NCBI GenBank assembly: GCA_047602305.1 | Contig: JASGHO010000001.1 | Coordinates: 496,001-560,000, forward strand | DNA length: 64,000 nucleotides | From: Ancrocorticia sp047602305 | Lineage (GTDB): Bacteria > Actinomycetota > Actinomycetes > Actinomycetales > Actinomycetaceae | Direction of reading: 5' to 3' | Shown here: one piece after another, positions 10,713 through 18,059 of the stretch | Layout of the letters: each line of letters begins with the position of its first letter | Position numbering within the stretch: position 1 is the stretch's first letter | Notes under the pieces: model-generated | Told to the model about the DNA's origin: nothing | Database searches by the model: none | What the model saw: only the letters and a program-made list of their open reading frames with translations | Made by a program: the position numbers and the translations under genes

Positions 10713-11314
10713 TGAATTCTTCGACGACGACGCCGGCCGCTCCGGTACGCGGGGATCGGTGGCAGCTTCCCAAGTTCGCTCTGCTGGTTGCTGCGGGGGC
10801 GATATGTGGGACGTATCTGCGCGCAGCCTTATCCGGTGCGTTTCCTCATGATGTTGACGCGTGGCCCTGGGCGACGTTCCTTATCAACATGTCCGGGAGT
10901 TTTATTTTGGGAATGTTGCTGGAGTCTCTCGTACTCACCGGAAGCGATACCGGTTGGCGTAAAGCTGTGCGTTTAGGTTGTGGCACCGGGATGCTCGGAG
11001 GATTCACCACCTACTCCACCTTCGTGCTGGAGATCGAGAAGATGGCTGGCGCGGGTGCTCTGGCCTTGGCGTTTGCTTATGCCGCCGTGAGTCTGGTGCT
11101 GGGTATTGCTGCTGCTTTGTTTGGGATGGCGGTAGCCGGGGTGCTCTTTGGGCGGCGGTCCGGTGGAGGCGACAGGTCTATTGGTCGCGGGTCGCGTGGC
11201 GGTGGGTCTATTCGTCACGGGTCAGGTGGTGGTCCACATCGTCGGACTCAGCAGGGCAACGGTACGGCGGGACGTCTTCCGACGAACGGCCAGACCAAGG
11301 AGGCAGGCAAGTGA
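10700..11314 (+). CDS. crcB: Fluoride channel Fluc/CrcB, subunit 1
   Basis: A 204-residue four-helix fluoride exporter with family motifs GTYLRAAL, INMSGSFILG and the sodium/fluoride-site segment GMLGGFTTYSTF. Fluc channels are dual-topology dimers that let F- leak out. This protein carries a tail of about 55 residues after the fourth helix, rich in Gly, Arg, His and Ser with repeated GGG/SIRHGSGGG-like units, which normal 120-130-residue members lack. The start overlaps the stress protein gene; ATG at 10712 (TGATG overlap) is an alternative. Its stop overlaps the second channel gene. Confidence 0.85.
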   Translation: MGSLMNSSTTTPAAPVRGDRWQLPKFALLVAAGAICGTYLRAALSGAFPHDVDAWPWATFLINMSGSFILGMLLESLVLTGSDTGWRKAVRLGCGTGMLGGFTTYSTFVLEIEKMAGAGALALAFAYAAVSLVLGIAAALFGMAVAGVLFGRRSGGGDRSIGRGSRGGGSIRHGSGGGPHRRTQQGNGTAGRLPTNGQTKEAGK

Positions 11315-11682
11315 TTCTCTTCTGGACTGCGCTCGCGGGCGGCTTCGGAGGCGCAATGCGTTTCCTCGTGGATACCTGGGTGGCGCGCATTAATCGACTG
11401 AGCGTTCCTATGGGCACCGTCGTCATCAACGTGACGGCCTGTTTGCTGCTGGGAATGCTCAATGGATTCATCGCCGGGCGCGTGGGTTTCGATAGCCTCG
11501 CGGCGATTGTGGGCGTGGGCGTTATGGGAGGCTACTCGACGTTCAGCACTGCCTCGGTTGAAGGCGCGCGCTTGCTGCGCGCGAAGCGCTACACATCAGC
11601 GTTCATCCACGCCGGAGGAATGCTGCTGGTCAGTCTACTAGCGGCGTATCTAGGACTGTGGCTCGGCGGCCTGCTCGTGTGA
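11311..11682 (+). CDS. crcB: Fluoride channel Fluc/CrcB, subunit 2
   Basis: A 123-residue four-helix protein. The GTG start at 11311 overlaps the previous stop (GTGA) and lies 5 bases after AAGGAGGCAG. Motifs are GGFGGAMRF, INVTACLLLG and GVMGGYSTFSTAS. Adjacent pairs of fluC genes in Gram-positive bacteria usually encode opposite-topology halves of a heterodimer, which fits the tight coupling here. It is the last gene of the riboswitch operon. Confidence 0.87.
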   Translation: MILFWTALAGGFGGAMRFLVDTWVARINRLSVPMGTVVINVTACLLLGMLNGFIAGRVGFDSLAAIVGVGVMGGYSTFSTASVEGARLLRAKRYTSAFIHAGGMLLVSLLAAYLGLWLGGLLV

Positions 11683-11753
11683 GACATCGATGCGTTGATC
11701 GTAAGACATTTGTTCCTGACACAGATCAGTAGCAAACTCGGGACACATACTTG

Positions 11754-12785
11754 CTACGCCTGGGCATCTTCGCGCACAGCACCGTGAGGCAGGCCAGTCG
11801 CTTCGTCAAGTTGAACATTAGCGTGCTCGAAGTCGGCACTTCCGGCGAACTGCGCACCCCCAAAGAATACGGCGCCAAAACTGAACTGGGCACCTCCAAA
11901 GAGGGCATCTCCACCGAACCGCGCGTGCAAGAAATAGCCGCCCCCATCGAACTGGGCATGGCCAAAGTTAGCTTCTCCGGTGAAGTGGGCGTCCAAGAAG
12001 CTGGTATGTCCGTAGAACTGGACATTATCGAAGTTAACGTCTCGACCAAAGTGGACGCTATCGAAAATGGCATCCCCAGTAAACTGGGTACCCCAGAAGT
12101 CAGCGTATTCGGCAAACGAAGTTCCCCTGAAATTGACTGGTTTAGTGAAAATTGCACTGTTGAGCGTGACCTTTTCGGTAAATACCGCGTTATGAAAGTC
12201 GAAGGTACAGTCACACCAATCCCTGATTGCTTCGTCTGTTCGCATTGAAGCTGTGGTCTCCCCGTACGTCCACATCGGAGCTGGTCTTGAAGACTTTTTC
12301 AAATGAGTGGCAATGGTACTCATGATCGTCGACTCGACAGCCGTAGCGTGTCCCTTTTCGTCTTCCTTGTGTTTGGTACGGAGATAGCCACAGAGGATGT
12401 CCACGACTTGTTGACGATAGGTACCTCCGTAGGTATCAGCTATCTCGGCGAGAATTGTGACTCCTGCGATTCGAGTAGACACCACATCACTATCGAGCAG
12501 TCGCGTCGCGTCCACGAGCGCTTGACGCCGGGCAATAACAACGTCTCGTTCTTCTTGGCGTTCGGCAAGGGAGTGTTCACGGTATCGCACAGTCAGGAAC
12601 ACGGCACCACCGAGACCACCAACTGTTGCCAGCGCTGATGTCGCTAGTGCAGCTGGATCCTCGAGATTGCCTAACCTGCCCCAACCAAACCAAGCAACCA
12701 CAAGCAGCAGCAAAGCTCCACAGAATGCGATAATGCAGGAGATCAGTAGCCGCAGGTTCCATTTACGCACTCGTCCGTTTGCCAT
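11754..12785 (-). CDS. Pentapeptide-repeat membrane protein
   Basis: 343 residues. Two hydrophobic segments near 11-33 and 46-66 are followed by a charged helical region (about 70-150). A C-terminal block of about 130 residues (200-330) has a five-residue rhythm of the A/C-x-F-x-x type (FRGTSF, FWGTQF, FGHAQF, FGGAQF), forming a quadrilateral beta helix. The fold is common in actinobacteria; function is rarely known, and some members mimic DNA or act as scaffolds. Here a cytoplasmic repeat domain anchored to the membrane is likely. It stands alone, convergent with the fluoride operon. Confidence 0.8.
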   Translation of the reverse strand: MANGRVRKWNLRLLISCIIAFCGALLLLVVAWFGWGRLGNLEDPAALATSALATVGGLGGAVFLTVRYREHSLAERQEERDVVIARRQALVDATRLLDSDVVSTRIAGVTILAEIADTYGGTYRQQVVDILCGYLRTKHKEDEKGHATAVESTIMSTIATHLKKSSRPAPMWTYGETTASMRTDEAIRDWCDCTFDFHNAVFTEKVTLNSAIFTKPVNFRGTSFAEYADFWGTQFTGDAIFDSVHFGRDVNFDNVQFYGHTSFLDAHFTGEANFGHAQFDGGGYFLHARFGGDALFGGAQFSFGAVFFGGAQFAGSADFEHANVQLDEATGLPHGAVREDAQA

Positions 12786-13104
12786 GCCTGAATTTTCTCA
12801 CCATCAGACACTCAGAGTCCCAAGAACGCACCTTCGTCTCGAAGACGTCATTACCGAGATCCATTGAACAACCGAGATTGGGTTTTAGGATGCCATGCTT
12901 CGCATGAAACCCACGAAATTTGCCCGGCTCACACCCAATAATCGATGCCTTCAGATTCCTAAATGGGTACCCCAGCGATCACCGTGCCGTACACGGCACA
13001 CAGATCGCTCTCGTGCCCACTTAGGATCAGCAAGACCTCATGCACGCTCATATTGTGGTGCCAAGTTCCTGCGCCAGTACCTAGTGGCGCGAGAAAAGCT
13101 CTCG
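12786..13104. other. Intergenic stretch without recognisable gene
   Basis: These 319 bases between the start of the pentapeptide gene and the stop of the HAD gene contain no convincing coding frame. A short TGCCGT/ACGGCA-type palindrome lies near 12982-12995. The upstream region of the pentapeptide gene must hold its promoter, but I see no strong -35/-10 pair. Confidence 0.5.
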
Positions 13105-13947
13105 TCACTTGCCCAGAACGTTCTCCAACACCTGGATCACGCCCTCATCCACATTGGACGGCGCCACGAACCGCGCGGCCTCGATGATGCCCTCATGCGC
13201 GTTCGCCGTCGCAAATGACGGACCGGACTCGCGCATCATTTCCAAGTCGTTGAGGTAGTCACCAAACGCAACAGTCTGCTCGCGGGTCACGCCGAGCTCG
13301 CGCTGCAACGCCTGAACCGCAGTTCCCTTGTTGATGCGCGGATCCATGACGTCGATCCAGTGCTCGCCCGAAATCACAACAGCGTGAGTCGCACGCAGGT
13401 GGAGCAGGTACGGAGCCGTGCCGGATTCGGCGTCGTCGAAATCGAAGATGGCGATTTTGATGATGTCGTCGTCGAAATCGAGTTGATCAGCGAGAACAAC
13501 ATGCGAATGGTAGTACTTGCGGACCTCGTACATGAACGCTTCGTCGTTGCGCTCAACGTAGGCAGCCTTCTTACCAGCAAGAACAACGCCGAGGTTCCGC
13601 CCGTGGTCCTTGAGCGTGCGCAGCAACTCGACGGTGCTTTCCACGAAGCCGCGCTCCAACGTCAGCGAGGAAATCTCCTTGCCGTCACGCACCACGAAAC
13701 CGCCGTTTTCCGCGATGACCGGCATCCCCTCAAGCTCGCGCTCAAACAGCGAGGCGAGCGTGAAATACTGACGCCCACTGGCCGGCGCGAACACGATGCC
13801 ACGTTCCTTCATCTGGCGCAGCAGCGGCCACAGCTTTTCCGGGATATTCGACTCGGCGTCAAGCAGGGTGCCGTCCATATCGGTGACGACGAGACGCGGG
13901 TCAATTCCGGGCAGGTAAACGCTGGGATCAGTGGGCTGGATGCTCAT
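13105..13947 (-). CDS. HAD-superfamily Cof-type phosphatase (YbiV-like)
   Basis: A 280-residue HAD hydrolase of the Cof/IIB type. Motif I VVTDMDGTLLD lies near 19-29, motif II PASGRQ near 54-59, the cap domain between about 85 and 190, and motif IV GDYLNDLEM near 235. Relatives dephosphorylate sugar phosphates or cofactors such as FMN and PLP; the substrate cannot be read from sequence. The ATG at 13947 has a -10-like TAGGCT 7 bases upstream and no ribosome site, so it may be leaderless. A close paralogue lies at 15957-16802. Confidence 0.85.
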   Translation of the reverse strand: MSIQPTDPSVYLPGIDPRLVVTDMDGTLLDAESNIPEKLWPLLRQMKERGIVFAPASGRQYFTLASLFERELEGMPVIAENGGFVVRDGKEISSLTLERGFVESTVELLRTLKDHGRNLGVVLAGKKAAYVERNDEAFMYEVRKYYHSHVVLADQLDFDDDIIKIAIFDFDDAESGTAPYLLHLRATHAVVISGEHWIDVMDPRINKGTAVQALQRELGVTREQTVAFGDYLNDLEMMRESGPSFATANAHEGIIEAARFVAPSNVDEGVIQVLENVLGK

Positions 13948-14089
13948 ACGTACAAGCCTATCGAGTACGCGTGAACGATTCAGCGACAACAAGCGTGATG
14001 CCGGACGCACCCATTCGAAACTGATTTCGAAACGTGTCGGAGGTGGGTGCGACAATCGAATCACTCACCAACCAGAAGGAAGTGGAACG

Positions 14090-14806
14090 ATGGAACCAAC
14101 AATTGGACAGCACGATGACGGCAGGAACGAGACCGAGAAGGCGGGGTTGATCGTCGGCGCAGACGGGCTGGCGCGCCCACGTTGGGCAGACTCGGACGAG
14201 TTGCTGCGCGAATACTATGACACCGAATGGGGCATGCCCGTCACGGACGAACAGGGAATCTACGAACGCATCTGCCTCGAGTCGTTTCAGGCAGGCCTCT
14301 CCTGGCTCACGATTCTGCGGCGCCGGGAGAGCTTTCGCGAGGCGTTCGCCGGATTTGATCCGGATGTCGTTGCCAGTTTTAACGACGACGACGTCGCGCG
14401 GCTGCTCGCCGACTCACGGATCATCCGCAATCGTCGCAAGATCATGGCGGCCATCATCAACGCTCGGGCAACGGTGGCGTTGCGGGAGGGTGCGGGGCTG
14501 GAGAAGGCGTGCGAAGGTTCGGACGAACGGCCAACCGGTGCGGCAGCGGGCTCGAACGAACAGCCCACCGGACTGGCCGAACTCGTGTGGTCCTTCAAAC
14601 CAGAGGAGAACTTGCGGCCGCTAAGTGAGGCGGAGGTGCCGAGCCAGACTCCCGAGTCGGTGGCGCTTGCCAAGGCATTGCGTGGGGCCGGTTTCACCAT
14701 GGTTGGTCCGGTGACGATGTTCGCGCTCATGGGAGCGATCGGGATCGTGGACGCGCATGTTGTGGGCTCGCACCGGAGAGGCACGTCGGGGATATGGCCT
14801 GAATGA
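14090..14806 (+). CDS. tag: DNA-3-methyladenine glycosylase I (Tag-like)
   Basis: A 238-residue protein of the Tag family, which removes 3-methyladenine from alkylated DNA. Family segments are clear: YYDTEWGMPV, LESFQAGLSWLTILRRRE, IIRNRRKI and GFTMVGPVTMFALM. However the four zinc ligands of E. coli Tag appear mostly lost: the N-terminal Cys is absent (ARPRWADS), the first His is Tyr (YYDTEW), and the last Cys is Ser. A 20-residue linker with a duplicated ERPTG/EQPTG unit interrupts the protein near 145-165. The ATG at 14090 follows AAGGAAG. Confidence 0.82.
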   Translation: MEPTIGQHDDGRNETEKAGLIVGADGLARPRWADSDELLREYYDTEWGMPVTDEQGIYERICLESFQAGLSWLTILRRRESFREAFAGFDPDVVASFNDDDVARLLADSRIIRNRRKIMAAIINARATVALREGAGLEKACEGSDERPTGAAAGSNEQPTGLAELVWSFKPEENLRPLSEAEVPSQTPESVALAKALRGAGFTMVGPVTMFALMGAIGIVDAHVVGSHRRGTSGIWPE

Positions 14807-14864
14807 TGGCAAAGACTGAGCGAGGAAGGTGTCGCACGCCACATTGGCTTTCTTCGTCGCGCAC

Positions 14865-14895
14865 TTGAGGTTGACGTTACGTCAAGATCTAGAGT
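14865..14895 (+). promoter_or_regulatory. MerR-type promoter and operator, leaderless start
   Basis: TTGAGG (14865-14870) and TAGAGT (14890-14895) are 19 bases apart, the stretched spacing typical of MerR-activated promoters. The spacer holds the perfect palindrome TTGACGTTACGTCAA (14871-14885). The ATG of the MerR gene follows at 14903, so the gene is probably autoregulated and leaderless. Confidence 0.75.
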
Positions 14896-14902
14896 CTTCA
14901 GT

Positions 14903-15670
14903 ATGGAATGGACGATTCAAGAAGTTGCTCGGACGGCTGGCACCACCAGCCGGACACTGCGGCACTACGACCAGATCGGTCTGCTCTCCCCCAGCCACAT
15001 TGGCCACAACGGGTATCGATACTACGATGCCACCTCCGTTGTGCGGCTACAGCGAATCCTGTTGCTGCGTGAGCTGGGTATGGGGCTGCCTGAGATCGCG
15101 GAGGTGCTCAGTCGAAACACTGACGAGATCACCGCACTCGAAAAGCATCGGGAGGTCTTGCGAGCCGAGGCGGCTCGCATAGGGCGGCAGATCGCCGCGG
15201 TGGAGCACAGCATTGACGTCCTTAAAGGAAAGGAAGAACTCGATATGAGTAATACATTTGACGGTTTCGATCACACCCAATACAAGGACGAGGTCGAAGA
15301 GCGCTGGGGGCGTGATGCCTACGCCAAGTCGAACGACTGGTGGAACAGGTTGGGCAGTGAAGGTCAGGGGAAGTGGATGCAGGACGTTGCCAGCCTGAAT
15401 CGGGCATGGATTGCCGCGCACGAGACTGGCGTGGCTTCCGATTCCCCGGAGGCACGGGCTCTTGCCGAGCGACACATCGCGTGGCTCTCAGCAACTCCGG
15501 GCACGCCAAGCCACAAGTCTGCTGAGCACACCGATGCCTACGTGCGAGGGCTCGCAGAAATGTACGTGGCAGACGAACGTTTCGCTGCGAACTACGGAGG
15601 GGTCGACGGTGCCGGGTTTGTGCGCGATGCCCTGGTCTCCTACCTCGACTCAGGGAGCGCCAACGGCTAG
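14903..15670 (+). CDS. TipA-like MerR-family transcriptional activator
   Basis: 255 residues: winged helix-turn-helix of the MerR type (1-70, motif RTLRHYDQIGLLSP), a dimerising coiled coil (about 75-110), and a C-terminal TipAS-like ligand domain (115-255, starting MSNTFDGFDH, with KSNDWWNRLG and FAANYGG). In Streptomyces, TipA binds thiopeptides and other amphipathic drugs and activates its own gene. An internal ATG at 15245 preceded by AAGGAAG could give the free ligand domain, as for TipAS. The domain has no Cys, so covalent capture of thiostrepton-type drugs is unlikely. Its promoter carries a 19-bp-spacer MerR operator. Confidence 0.88.
   Translation: MEWTIQEVARTAGTTSRTLRHYDQIGLLSPSHIGHNGYRYYDATSVVRLQRILLLRELGMGLPEIAEVLSRNTDEITALEKHREVLRAEAARIGRQIAAVEHSIDVLKGKEELDMSNTFDGFDHTQYKDEVEERWGRDAYAKSNDWWNRLGSEGQGKWMQDVASLNRAWIAAHETGVASDSPEARALAERHIAWLSATPGTPSHKSAEHTDAYVRGLAEMYVADERFAANYGGVDGAGFVRDALVSYLDSGSANG
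15229..15247 (+). promoter_or_regulatory. Internal ribosome site and start for a TipAS-like product
   Basis: AAGGAAG near 15229-15236 lies at normal distance from the in-frame ATG at 15245. Initiation here would produce a 142-residue ligand-binding domain without the DNA-binding part, as known for Streptomyces TipAS. Confidence 0.6.
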
Positions 15671-15724
15671 CGGTCTCCGCGAGAACTACAGGTGGTAAGG
15701 CAAGCACATACTCGGTGCAACATT

Positions 15725-15778
15725 CCGCCAGCCGGGCTCGACTCACAATCATTGTGTGGGTTCAGGCCTGGCTGGCGG
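15725..15778. terminator. Terminator-like inverted repeat
   Basis: CCGCCAGCC (15725-15733) pairs with GGCTGGCGG (15770-15778), with a further small CACAAT/ATTGTG dyad in the loop; GGATTCCTT follows. It separates the TipA-like gene from the second HAD gene. Confidence 0.5.
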
Positions 15779-15956
15779 GATTCCTTATCATGTGACGCGG
15801 TATCGCTTGCCGAGCCGCAACAAGGTTGGACCTGCGGCAACGCCCTCCCTGATCAGGACGGTTAGATAGGATGAAGAGGAAACTCTTGCCGCGTGGTTAT
15901 CAGCGCAGTGCCGCGTGCGTTGTCTAGTGCGTATATCGTCCAGCAGAAAGAGACCC

Positions 15957-16802
15957 ATGTCCGCCCATCCTTCACGCCCGCAAGAATATCTCCCCCTGAC
16001 CGGCATTCGCCTTATCGCAAGCGACTTGGATGGAACACTCATCGGCGAGGACGGTTTGGTTCCTGACGAACTGTGGCCACTTCTCACGGAACTGAAGAAG
16101 CGTGGCATCCTCTTCGTTCCCGCCAGTGGGCGGCAGGCCGCAACATTGCAGCAAACGTTTGAGAGTGCATCCGACGGCATGCCGTTCATCGGCGAAAACG
16201 GAGCGCTCGTCATTCAAGACGGCGAGGTGCTTCACTCTCTTGTCATTTCGCAGGATGTGGTGACCGAAGTGGTGCAGATCGTCCGCGACCTTGCTTCCGA
16301 CGGCGTCAATATCGGGGTGATTCTCTCGACCGAGGAAAGCGCCTACACCCAGCGCACGGACGAGGCATTCCTGGCCCAGGCTGATCGCTACTACAAGAAG
16401 ATGACGATCGTCGACGACGTTCTGGAGTTCCGCGCCGACGTCGTCAAAATCGCCATCTGTTCGTTCGACGATATTGACGAGACTCTTGCTCCCCGAGTGG
16501 GGCATTTCAAGGCAACGCACTCGGTAGTGTCCTCGGTCAAGAACTGGATCGATATTACTGAGAGTGGTGCGGACAAGGGGAAGGCGTTAAGGAGGTTGCA
16601 GGTGCATCTTGGGATCTCGCGGGCAGAGACTGTCGTTTTCGGTGACTATCTCAATGATCTCGAACTGATGGAAGCAGCGGACATCTCATTCGCTGTTGCC
16701 AACGCCCATCCGGCGATCATCGCCACCGCCTCATTTGTCGCGCCATCGTGCGATGATCGCGGGGTCATTCAAGTAATCAAGCACATCCTCGCGGATGCGT
16801 GA
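15957..16802 (+). CDS. HAD-superfamily Cof-type phosphatase, paralogue
   Basis: A 281-residue HAD hydrolase closely resembling the protein at 13105-13947 along its whole length. Motif I is IASDLDGTLIGED near 19-31, motif II PASGRQ near 56, motif III/IV region DKGKALRRL and GDYLNDLEL near 237. The cap differs more than the core, suggesting a different phosphorylated substrate. The ATG at 15957 follows AAAGAG. The dehydrogenase gene begins 15 bases after its stop with its own -10-like element. Confidence 0.85.
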   Translation: MSAHPSRPQEYLPLTGIRLIASDLDGTLIGEDGLVPDELWPLLTELKKRGILFVPASGRQAATLQQTFESASDGMPFIGENGALVIQDGEVLHSLVISQDVVTEVVQIVRDLASDGVNIGVILSTEESAYTQRTDEAFLAQADRYYKKMTIVDDVLEFRADVVKIAICSFDDIDETLAPRVGHFKATHSVVSSVKNWIDITESGADKGKALRRLQVHLGISRAETVVFGDYLNDLELMEAADISFAVANAHPAIIATASFVAPSCDDRGVIQVIKHILADA

Positions 16803-16805
16803 GGG

Positions 16806-16811
16806 TAGACT
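16806..16811 (+). promoter_or_regulatory. -10 element of a leaderless promoter
   Basis: TAGACT ends 6 bases before the GTG start of the dehydrogenase at 16818, and there is no ribosome site. A clear -35 is lacking, so confidence is limited. Confidence 0.4.
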
Positions 16812-16817
16812 GGCGCC

Positions 16818-17726
16818 GTGTCACAACTCGTAGTTTCCGTTCCCACCCAGGCCGAATTCGATTACATCTCACGCTTTGACGTCGAGCCCGTTCTTTGGGC
16901 GATGGACGGCCCGCCACCGCGCACCGATCTGGACGTGGCTGTGGTGCCATACGTGCTGGACATGACGATTCTTCGACGGCTCGAAGGACTGAGCCTCCAA
17001 CTGGTTCAGGGCCCGAACATCGGGTACGACGGCGTCGTGGAGAACCTCCCGGCAGGAATGGTATTCGCCAATGCCACGTCGGTTCACGAGACAGCCACGG
17101 CGGAGCAGACTCTCGCGCTAATTCTGGCAGCCCAGCGCGGTATTCCGCGGGTCGTTCGCCAGCAAGGGCGCCGACACTGGGAGAAGTTCCGTTCGCCTGG
17201 CCTCGCAGACTGCACCGTGGCCGTCATCGGGGTGGGCGGCGTAGGCGCCGCCATCATCGAGCGACTCAGGCCTTTCGAGGTGGAAATCGTCCGCGTGGCC
17301 AGCACCGAGCGCGACGACGAAGCCGGACACGTCTACTCGATGGCGTCCGTTGCAGAACTGTTGCCGCGCGCCGACGTCGTCGTTATCGCAGTTCCTCTCA
17401 ACGCAAGCACTCACCATCTTGTGGACGACACGTTCTTGTCCCTCATGCGCGACGACACCCTTCTCGTGAACATCGCGCGGGGCGGAGTGGCTGACACCGA
17501 GGCCCTCGTTCGGCACATGGATCGCCTGCGTTTGGCTCTCGACGTGTTTGATCCCGAGCCGCTACCAGCAGATTCGCCGTTGTGGGATAGTTCGAACGTG
17601 ATCGTTGCGCCGCACCTCGGCGGGCTGTCCACGGCCCAGTTCTCGCGTCACAATGCGCTCCTAGGGCGCCAGATCGAGCATCTGCTCGCGGGCGAGGAAC
17701 CGGAAAATATCGTCGTGCGCTCTTAG
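16818..17726 (+). CDS. D-isomer-specific 2-hydroxyacid dehydrogenase
   Basis: A 302-residue NAD(P)-dependent oxidoreductase of the phosphoglycerate dehydrogenase/glyoxylate reductase family. The nucleotide fold carries VIGVGGVGAAI near 136-146. The catalytic Arg (VNIARGG), Glu (FDPEPLP) and His (APHLGG) are all present. The coenzyme loop after beta 2 (VASTERDD) lacks the acidic residue typical of strict NAD enzymes. The substrate is unknown; it is not SerA because it has no ACT or regulatory domain. The GTG start is favoured by the -10 just upstream. Confidence 0.85.
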   Translation: MSQLVVSVPTQAEFDYISRFDVEPVLWAMDGPPPRTDLDVAVVPYVLDMTILRRLEGLSLQLVQGPNIGYDGVVENLPAGMVFANATSVHETATAEQTLALILAAQRGIPRVVRQQGRRHWEKFRSPGLADCTVAVIGVGGVGAAIIERLRPFEVEIVRVASTERDDEAGHVYSMASVAELLPRADVVVIAVPLNASTHHLVDDTFLSLMRDDTLLVNIARGGVADTEALVRHMDRLRLALDVFDPEPLPADSPLWDSSNVIVAPHLGGLSTAQFSRHNALLGRQIEHLLAGEEPENIVVRS

Positions 17727-18059
17727 TGCTTCTGGTGTCCAGTACTGCCAGTCCGGCCCGGGGATTCGGAGCGGTGACAGTCGAACCGGTCCTGCGACCT
17801 AGTCTCAGCACGGGAGCCGTGGCAGCCGAACCGGTCCGGCGACTGCGGCGCGTGTTTGGGCGTCGTCGGCTGGCAGTGATTGTTGGTGAGCCGTGTTCGA
17901 CGGTTGGGTAATTCGCCGTCGTCACCCCCATTCAAGAACTTGACGCAAAACATGTCGGAGCTGTGTTCTAGACTTTTCCTATCGAACAAATATTCGTTAT
18001 TGATGGGAGCTGAGGAATGCTGATACTGATATTTTCGCTGCTGAGAGGGGGTGAATCGG
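17727..18059. other. Intergenic region with degenerate repeats upstream of the HNH gene
   Basis: These 333 bases hold two similar segments (around GTCGAACCGGTCCTGCGAC near 17776 and GCCGAACCGGTCCGGCGAC near 17826), possibly remnants of a minisatellite. No coding frame is convincing. The 3' part carries an SOS-box-like dyad at 17982-17997. Confidence 0.5.
17982..17997. promoter_or_regulatory. Candidate LexA (SOS) box upstream of the HNH/DUF222 gene
   Basis: TCGAACAAATATTCGT matches the actinobacterial SOS box TCGAAC-N4-GTTCGA at 10 of 12 fixed positions, with the first half exact. It lies just after a TAGACT -10-like hexamer (17969-17974). Mycobacterial DUF222/HNH (13E12-type) genes are known to carry SOS boxes, which makes the match more credible. 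Confidence 0.5.
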
